In this document: positions 57,663 through 64,000 of the stretch, in pieces
How the letters are laid out: each line of letters begins with the position of its first letter
Numbering within the stretch: position 1 is the first letter of the stretch
NCBI RefSeq assembly: GCF_036324505.1
Contig: NC_086354.1
Location: forward strand, 23,413,707-23,477,706
Direction of reading: 5' to 3'
Length of the DNA: 64,000 nt
From: Eleginops maclovinus
Taxonomy: Eukaryota > Chordata > Actinopteri > Perciformes > Eleginopidae
The notes under the pieces: generated by a model
The model's input: the letters and a program-made list of their open reading frames with translations, nothing else
The model's database searches: none
Told to the model about the DNA's origin: nothing
Translations under genes and position numbers: made by a program

Positions 57663-60550
57663 TATAAGAGCCGGTGCACGACTTGATCTCTGTGTATGAT
57701 CATGCCTTGTTACATTTTCCATCCTAACTATAAGAAAAAACATAAAGGGCGACGAAGACTTGAATGAGGGCCTCCTTTCATATCTTCAAGGTAACTGTCA
57801 AGAAGTGAGGGCCTTGACACGGAGCAGCAGCTACACACAAACACTGATATTGCACATTAGACTAATGGAAGCACATTTGCATATTATCATGTGCATGTAC
57901 GTATGCACCTAGGTCTGTGTGCGTGTCTCTGTATGAAGTCAAATATAATGAGACCTCACTCAGCCTCAGGTCTGCCCACTCACTATAAACGCACACAGAG
58001 GGACGCTGTCATCTGCAATTCAAATGATCAATTCACTAATTAGTTAACAGAGCCAAAAGGTCTAAATACAGTTGGAGTAATCACTGAGATGCCATCTCCG
58101 TTCGATCCCTGTTTTTATTCACAATGAGTAATATGGAACTCTGTCTGGAAGAAGTCGAGGACAGATGGAACTTATTCTGTTAAGAAAACACACACATTTT
58201 GTTGAGATAATTGGCGAGATATGGGGGAGAAAAAGCATTTTCCTGCTGAGCCTAATTAGGCAGAGAACATTTTCATAGCTGCCAAACAACAGTAGACAAA
58301 CCAAAGGTGCCCTATAACAGGAATCGGTGGCTTCATTATAATGTGACAACGTGGAGCGGCTGTCACATCCCGGACAGCCAGAGATCAGGAATGCTAAAGT
58401 TCTTCCACAGATGATAAAACTTGTATATTTGTAAAAGCTCTATCACAGGCACCGGGCTCCAGAGCGAGGGATCAATACGCCGGCGGTCGCTTCGATCCGT
58501 GGAAGGTGGATCGGAGGAGTTGTGATGAAGCACCGGAGGTCAAAGGCCACTGTTGGCATTGATCTCTAACAGCTGAAGATCATCTGAGAGCCTGTCCTGC
58601 CGGATCGATGATGAATCCTCTCCAAAAAATGCAAGAAGGACATTTTTCTTATATAAGAGACACCTCCCACATGGCATAATGACTGGATGTGGTGGTGGGG
58701 GGCAGTCGGATCACAAAATGGCCCTGCAGTGTGGGCGGAATAAAATAGGTAAGCCTCTATCCTATGAATTTAAATTAGCAAATGCAGAAAAAGAGAAAAA
58801 ACATTATGGAAATACAACCCAAAAAAATGGGTGAGGCGAGGAATACACGGCACAAAGAACATTTAAGAGAATAACAATCCAAAGAGCTTTACAAAAAACA
58901 TTGAAAGCATCAAGAATAGTCAAAACTGGGGACGTGTGTGCATAGATCTGGGCAATAGCACGAAATAGGACTAGATAGGAGTCATTGGATTGTGTTGTGG
59001 AATAATGAACAAAGCGGGTCGAGTACAACTGAACATTTACTTTGTAGGAATGCAGCAGTTTACAAAAGTAACAGTGGTTGTAGTGGAAACATGCACTTCA
59101 AAATAAAAGCATTTCCTGTCAAGCCTTTCAAAATTAAATCCGGCAACAATATGCTTCAACATTTCTCCTGCTTAAATCAAACAAGTCCCAACAAATTGAT
59201 CCCAAATTGGTAAATTATTGGAAATAAACCGAGATGCTGTCTTGTAACTTGGATATCTTAATATCCTAATATGACATAAGTGTTGTCTGTGCCCGGATGA
59301 AGGGTCAGTGTCAGTGGGGGCTTTGTTGATGATCAGGTGACGAGAGGTTCTGGTCCTCGTGGAGGTCAAAAATATTATGATATGGGTGTTAATTTAGCAT
59401 GTTCAAAAGCGAAGCTAGGGTTAGGGTTAGGGTAGGTGCAAAACAAATCCTTACCAAGCAACCATATGTGCCAAGTTTGAAGTTACAATGTTGTAATTCC
59501 ATACTTTCAGCCAAAAAGAAGGCACTGATTAATGGCACAGTGTGTTTATTTGCAATGAAAACTTCAGATTTCTCATGGATTTACTGTGAATATGAGCCAC
59601 TCTGGGGAACAAGCACTGTCACATCATCCTTCTGGTATTCATGAGAAGGAAATATGGAATTTATTTTGTAGACTTAAGTATCTCCTATTCAGAGCCACAA
59701 ATTATGGAAACACAGATGGCAAACAAGACAACAAGCAGCTGCCAGCAGTTTAAGGTGACAACAAATAAGAAACGGGAACAAGTTTAGCACTAAAGCAAAG
59801 GTGCTTAATAAATTTAACAAGGCCTAGTTGGCACTTGTGTTCTGTGAAGAGGATTTGTCGAAGTTTCTTGTTTTAATAGAGAAGTGAGGACTTGTTTTGT
59901 TACAGTTTGAGAGGTGCTGGGAGTCTGGTGAGATGCAGTTAATTAAGATTTGTTCATTCCTCCATCTGTTTCAGCTGACACTGTACAGAACACTGTTGGG
60001 ACATTTTTCTACAATACATAATAGAGTTTCCCTCTGTGTCTTCAGCAATTGTGGAGGATTTGGAAACATTACCTCAACTGCACCATGGAGGACGCAAAGC
60101 AAAACTAGTGTCTGTAGTCAAAAAGAAACTACAGATCCCTGGGTCCTGCTAAAGCGATATGTGTGGGGGAAGAAGATTGGCAGGTTATATAATAAAGTTG
60201 AAATACTCCAAATGATAACAAGAGAACAAAAACACTCTTCTCCTCCAACAGAAGTCCTCCTCGAACAAGTATTTAATCTCCAGATTGCCGTGCAGGAGCT
60301 CCTCTGTGCCAAGAGGACTCATCTGAGAGCAGTCTGCAACTCGGCTGTTCGCAGCATATGATTTCAGGAGAATGAAGTCCTGTGCCAAGCCACACAAGCT
60401 CAACAACTGTATAAAACATAAGCAAACGTGTCCTTTCAATGATACGCCACGGAGGGACACAGTGTGGCAACGATGCAGAAAGCTGTAGGTAGTAATCCTC
60501 AACTACAACTACAAGGGTTATGGGTACAGGCTTTAGCTATAGGGAGGGAG
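57663..60550. other. Non-coding stretch
   Basis: No gene recognised. Telomere-like (TTAGGG)3 lies at 59415-59432. The 154-codon frame at 59897-60361 (plus) begins without a recognised start or domain and I do not call it a gene. 57990-58340 is unique and might be conserved non-coding DNA. Confidence 0.4.
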
Positions 60551-61027
<477 letters not shown>

Positions 61028-62009
61028 TAGGATCTCTTTAACAAGTTCTGCATGGATTATAATGTGCCTACATAATGCATGCAGTGACTCTCCATGCCTG
61101 TCTGTTTTGGCACATATATAGCTCTAGATGCACGTTGTACTTTAAGGAGACCTGTGAAAAGTGTGACTCTTCTACCTCTCACATGTACAGTATTACACAG
61201 GATATGTCCCATTGAGTTCAGGCTGTTCTCAGACACAAGAACCGTCCCCAAATGTCATTATTGAGGAAAGACAATTAAGGAAACAGAGCTAGAGGAGAGA
61301 AAAAACGGAGCGACTGTTGAGAAGTTAGAACAAAGCCGCATACATTATTCACTTTTCCAGCCGCCTGCACAAAACAAACATACAGCGCTGGCTTCAGGTG
61401 CCGGGGCGAGCTCCTGATTGAATGTTTTTTTAGCGTAGCGTACAGTATAACAGTGAGCAATGATAAAAGTGCATTAGTGAGACGGATCCGTCCTCAAAAT
61501 GAAGATTAATTAAGCTGGAGATGAACATGCTCGTGATGGAGTAGCTCTTGGCAGTTTCTTCCCCCAGCCTACTTAAAATTCAACGTCAAACGGCGCTGCT
61601 TTTGGCCTATAATTACAGCATCAGTCATTATTGATCATTGTCACATTAATAAACAGCTCTTAACATTTGGAAGAATTTGCCTAAGACAAAATACCGAGGC
61701 AACAAAGCCGGCCCTCTCTGCATCAACCTCGGAGAAACACGAGGAACAGAACCGTCCGGATCGAGGAAATTGTGGGATTTTTTTGGAGCGCTGCAGAATC
61801 AACATTCAAAAGGTGTTTTTTTTTTGAGAAAAGGGAGACCGTGATGTCGACCGAGCCTCGAGATGATAGCGTTTCAAGGATACACTGCTTTTGTTTGCAT
61901 TGTTTGGTCGATGCGTGTGCGTGAAATAGCTGGGGGGAAATGTCAGTGTCATTCCATTATGTATCAAGGCAAAACACAGAAGGGTATAAATTCCAGCGGA
62001 AAATAGAGC
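61028..62009. other. Non-coding stretch; possible conserved element at about 61490-61760
   Basis: No gene. 61490-61760 is unique, with motifs such as 'gattaattaagctgg' and 'cattattgatcattgtcac', an enhancer-like composition. Inference only. Confidence 0.3.
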
Positions 62010-62013
62010 GTGT

Positions 62014-62076
<63 letters not shown>

Positions 62077-62082
62077 TGTGTG
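62010..62082 (+). repeat. (GT)n microsatellite, slightly interrupted
   Basis: GT run with single A interruptions near both ends. Confidence 0.95.
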
Positions 62083-62575
62083 CTCCTGTAAGTGTTTGTC
62101 CTCTTGTTTTGGAATACACAGGACAGTATGATTTGTCTTTGCTTCTGTTCTACATCATTCAGTTATTATTGTAGAGGCAGACAGATATTCCGGAGCAGAT
62201 AATAAGCATAACAAGTGACAGTTTCTAAAGATCACTGCGTTGACAGATGTGTGTGTTTACAATGACAGCGTACTGTTGTCTTAATGCTGATTGATTTCAG
62301 GATAGATTATTGCTGTATGTTGGTGCCTAATGCTTTAATGTTGGTAAGAAGTTTCAACCATCAGCTGCATTGGCCTCCCATTGGGGACCCGGCTGTACCT
62401 CCAACAGTTTGCTGTTTCTTGTTTATTACTCCTTTTAAAACACAGTGTTAGAGAATCACAAATCTCCAGATTACGCTTGACATGTCATGATTTTTTAGAT
62501 GTAATGTCTCAAATGTGGCATTTCAAATGTGGTAAGGCTAGGGTTAGGGTTTTGGTGGTTGGTTTATAGATAGAT
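62083..62575. other. Non-coding stretch
   Basis: Unique sequence with a telomere-like 'agggttaggg' at about 62540-62550. Nothing else recognised. Confidence 0.45.
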
Positions 62576-62843
62576 AGAATCGGGAGGATGAAACCCTCTT
62601 TATTAGTCACATACAAGCACACACAGTGAAATGTGTCCTCTGTATTTAACCCATCCTAGTACTAGGAGCAATGGGCAGCTATTGTACAGCTATTTGCTGA
62701 AGGGCACCACAGCAGGGCCTAGGAGGTGAACTGGGACCTCTCTAAGTAGCAGTCCACTTTCCATATTTCAAGTCTGTTCTGGGACTTGAACCGGCGACCC
62801 TACGATTCCCAGTCCAAGCCCCTACTGACTGAGCCACTGCTGG
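62576..62843 (-). mobile_element. tRNA-derived SINE, copy 2
   Basis: Same family as 6532-6900. On the minus strand the element begins with a tRNA-like head: A-box form TGGCTCAGTCAGTAGGGG (complement of about 62819-62836) and B-box GGTTCAAGTCC (complement of 62782-62792). The body includes 'aacccatcctagtactagga'. On the minus strand the tail ends in ATCT repeats (plus 'tagatagata'), a usual SINE tail. The internal region is about 100 bp shorter than in copy 1. Confidence 0.8.
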
Positions 62844-64000
62844 ACATAGGAACCTGGGAGGGGCCTGTCTCCCTGCTTCTCTCTTCCCACGAATACCTCC
62901 GCGTTTTTACGGTAAGTATCTTTTTTATGTTTAACAAATTTTGATTTCTACTGTCCCTATTTCCTATTAAATGACTTTAATCCTCAACTGTCTCGCCTCA
63001 ATTTGGGTTTCGAACATTGGCCTGATCTCATTCATCGACAAATGCAAGTGGTTATTATATTACCTGCCTGTATTAGCATTGGACTTATTACGACTGCATT
63101 CATCAATAAACGTTATATGGTCCTTGTCTTTCTTGCCTCAATTGGTTTAAATATTGGAATACGGTCAAATAAAAAGGGGGGGGAGTAATTAGAATTAGTG
63201 CCAAATATCAGGGTTAGAATTAAGTTTGAATATTTGCATAAGGAGGGACTGGTTAGGTTTAGGGTCAAATGTCAGGGTTAATTTATTTCCTCTCTAAACG
63301 TGGTCTCCAAAATTAGGTTTAGGCACGAAGAGGGACTGGTTATGGTTAGGGCTACATACCAGGGTTAGTTTTATGACGTTTCGGTCGATTTTAGGGTTAG
63401 GGTTAGGCAACACGTGTTGGGTAAGTCATCTATATGTAGTTCTTGACCATAAACAGAGAAGTGTTTGATCCTCATTTTGACGTTCGACTGACAAATGCAC
63501 AAGGATATGCAAAGTTCAACCAGCAGGTAACACCATACACATTCCTGCCAATGGTTGATGCTTTCCCACTGATTAAAATTAGGCGCCCTATACTGGGCCA
63601 AGAAATCGAGCACCAGCAAGAAGTAGAACGTGGAGAGAAACTTAAATCTGCCGGCTGCTTGTGAGCTTAAATTGGCTTTATAAAATGTTTGAAAGTAAAT
63701 ACAGAACTGTATTTGTTAACCCCGTTTAAGGGTAGAGAGATACCTATTCAATAAACTCGAAATAGAAGCGTTAAGGCTGATAGGAATGTCCTTTGTTCTG
63801 CAGGTATTTGGGCATAAATGAAGTCAGTAAGGGATAACAAAGGTCAGTAGGATACATCCTCTGGGAACCATTAATGTCCTCTAAATTTCATATAATTTTA
63901 AGTCTCTATCAAGTCCCAAGTCTCGAACAATCAGTCTGTGATGAGCAATCCAGGACTTGCCAAACATTTCTATAGTTGTCATTGGCTTGACTCATTGTAA
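62844..64000. repeat. Non-coding stretch with TTAGG-type repetitive phrases
   Basis: 63190-63410 carries repeated phrases 'gagggactggtta.g.ttagg' (twice) and 'cagggttag' (three times), with (TTAGGG)2-3 at 63391-63407. It looks like the GGTTAGGG-rich degenerate repeat common in fish. The rest (63420-64000) is unique, with a chance frame at 63443-63664. Confidence 0.4.

Noticed and set aside
59415..59432. Interstitial telomere as a chromosome fusion scar
   Set aside because: Only about three TTAGGG units here and at 20557 and 63391, within GGTTAGGG-rich degenerate repeats; far too short for a fusion site.
59897..60361. 154-codon frame, plus strand
   Set aside because: No recognised domain, uneven codon use, no splice or promoter context; likely chance.
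62780..62843. Possible tRNA gene on the minus strand
   Set aside because: Only A- and B-box similarity with no full cloverleaf, and the same segment recurs at 6.84-6.90 kb as a SINE head.

Overview
The window is vertebrate nuclear DNA, and almost certainly from a teleost fish of percomorph type. I base this on one intron-bearing gene with a fish-like KLF6 protein, very long CA/GT microsatellites, several dispersed repeat families I recognise from fish genomes (tRNA-derived SINE, L2-like LINE tails, hAT and Tc1-type remnants, short non-autonomous elements) and large minisatellites. Nothing looks prokaryotic. The ATG-to-stop signals in the long repeats are artefacts of repeat translation.

The only gene I can call with confidence is klf6 (Krueppel-like factor 6) on the + strand. 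It has four coding exons (30350-30451, 32665-33235, 34355-34478, 36111-36162), all with GT-AG introns, and encodes 282 residues. The protein has the KLF6/KLF7 N-terminal activation region, a serine/acidic middle and three C2H2 zinc fingers at the C-terminus. It is preceded by a compact promoter-like stretch with three CCAAT boxes (about 29940-30200) and a 23-codon upstream ORF that stops just before the start codon. It is followed by a long 3' UTR that probably ends at or after the AATAAA at 38413. Whether it is the a or b teleost paralogue cannot be decided here.

The left flank (1-29.6 kb) has no recognisable gene. It holds non-autonomous DNA transposons (about 0.3, 7.1, 12.8, 17.0, 19.0 kb), L2-like LINE 3' ends (2.6, 11.7 kb), a SINE (6.5 kb), a 32/33-bp minisatellite (13.2-14.3 kb), a 40-bp minisatellite (27.3-28.0 kb), a 310-bp-spaced duplication (20.1/20.5 kb) and microsatellites. 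The right flank (38.9-64 kb) is similar: a 72-bp minisatellite of ten copies (41.3-42.1 kb), a near-perfect palindromic MITE (44.7 kb), a 20-bp AT-rich minisatellite (48.9 kb), a full MITE copy (56.1 kb), a broken Tc1-type transposase (57.0-57.5 kb), a compound tetranucleotide array (60.55-61.03 kb) and a second SINE (62.6 kb).

Four short open segments (5.57, 18.49, 42.7 and 44.1 kb) have some exon-like character but no recognised identity. I report them at low confidence. The most interesting structures are the hairpin MITE, the 72-bp array carrying ten M-box-like motifs with two linked variants, the minisatellite grown from the end of a transposon, and the klf6 uORF. I do not see a convincing new multi-gene biological system.
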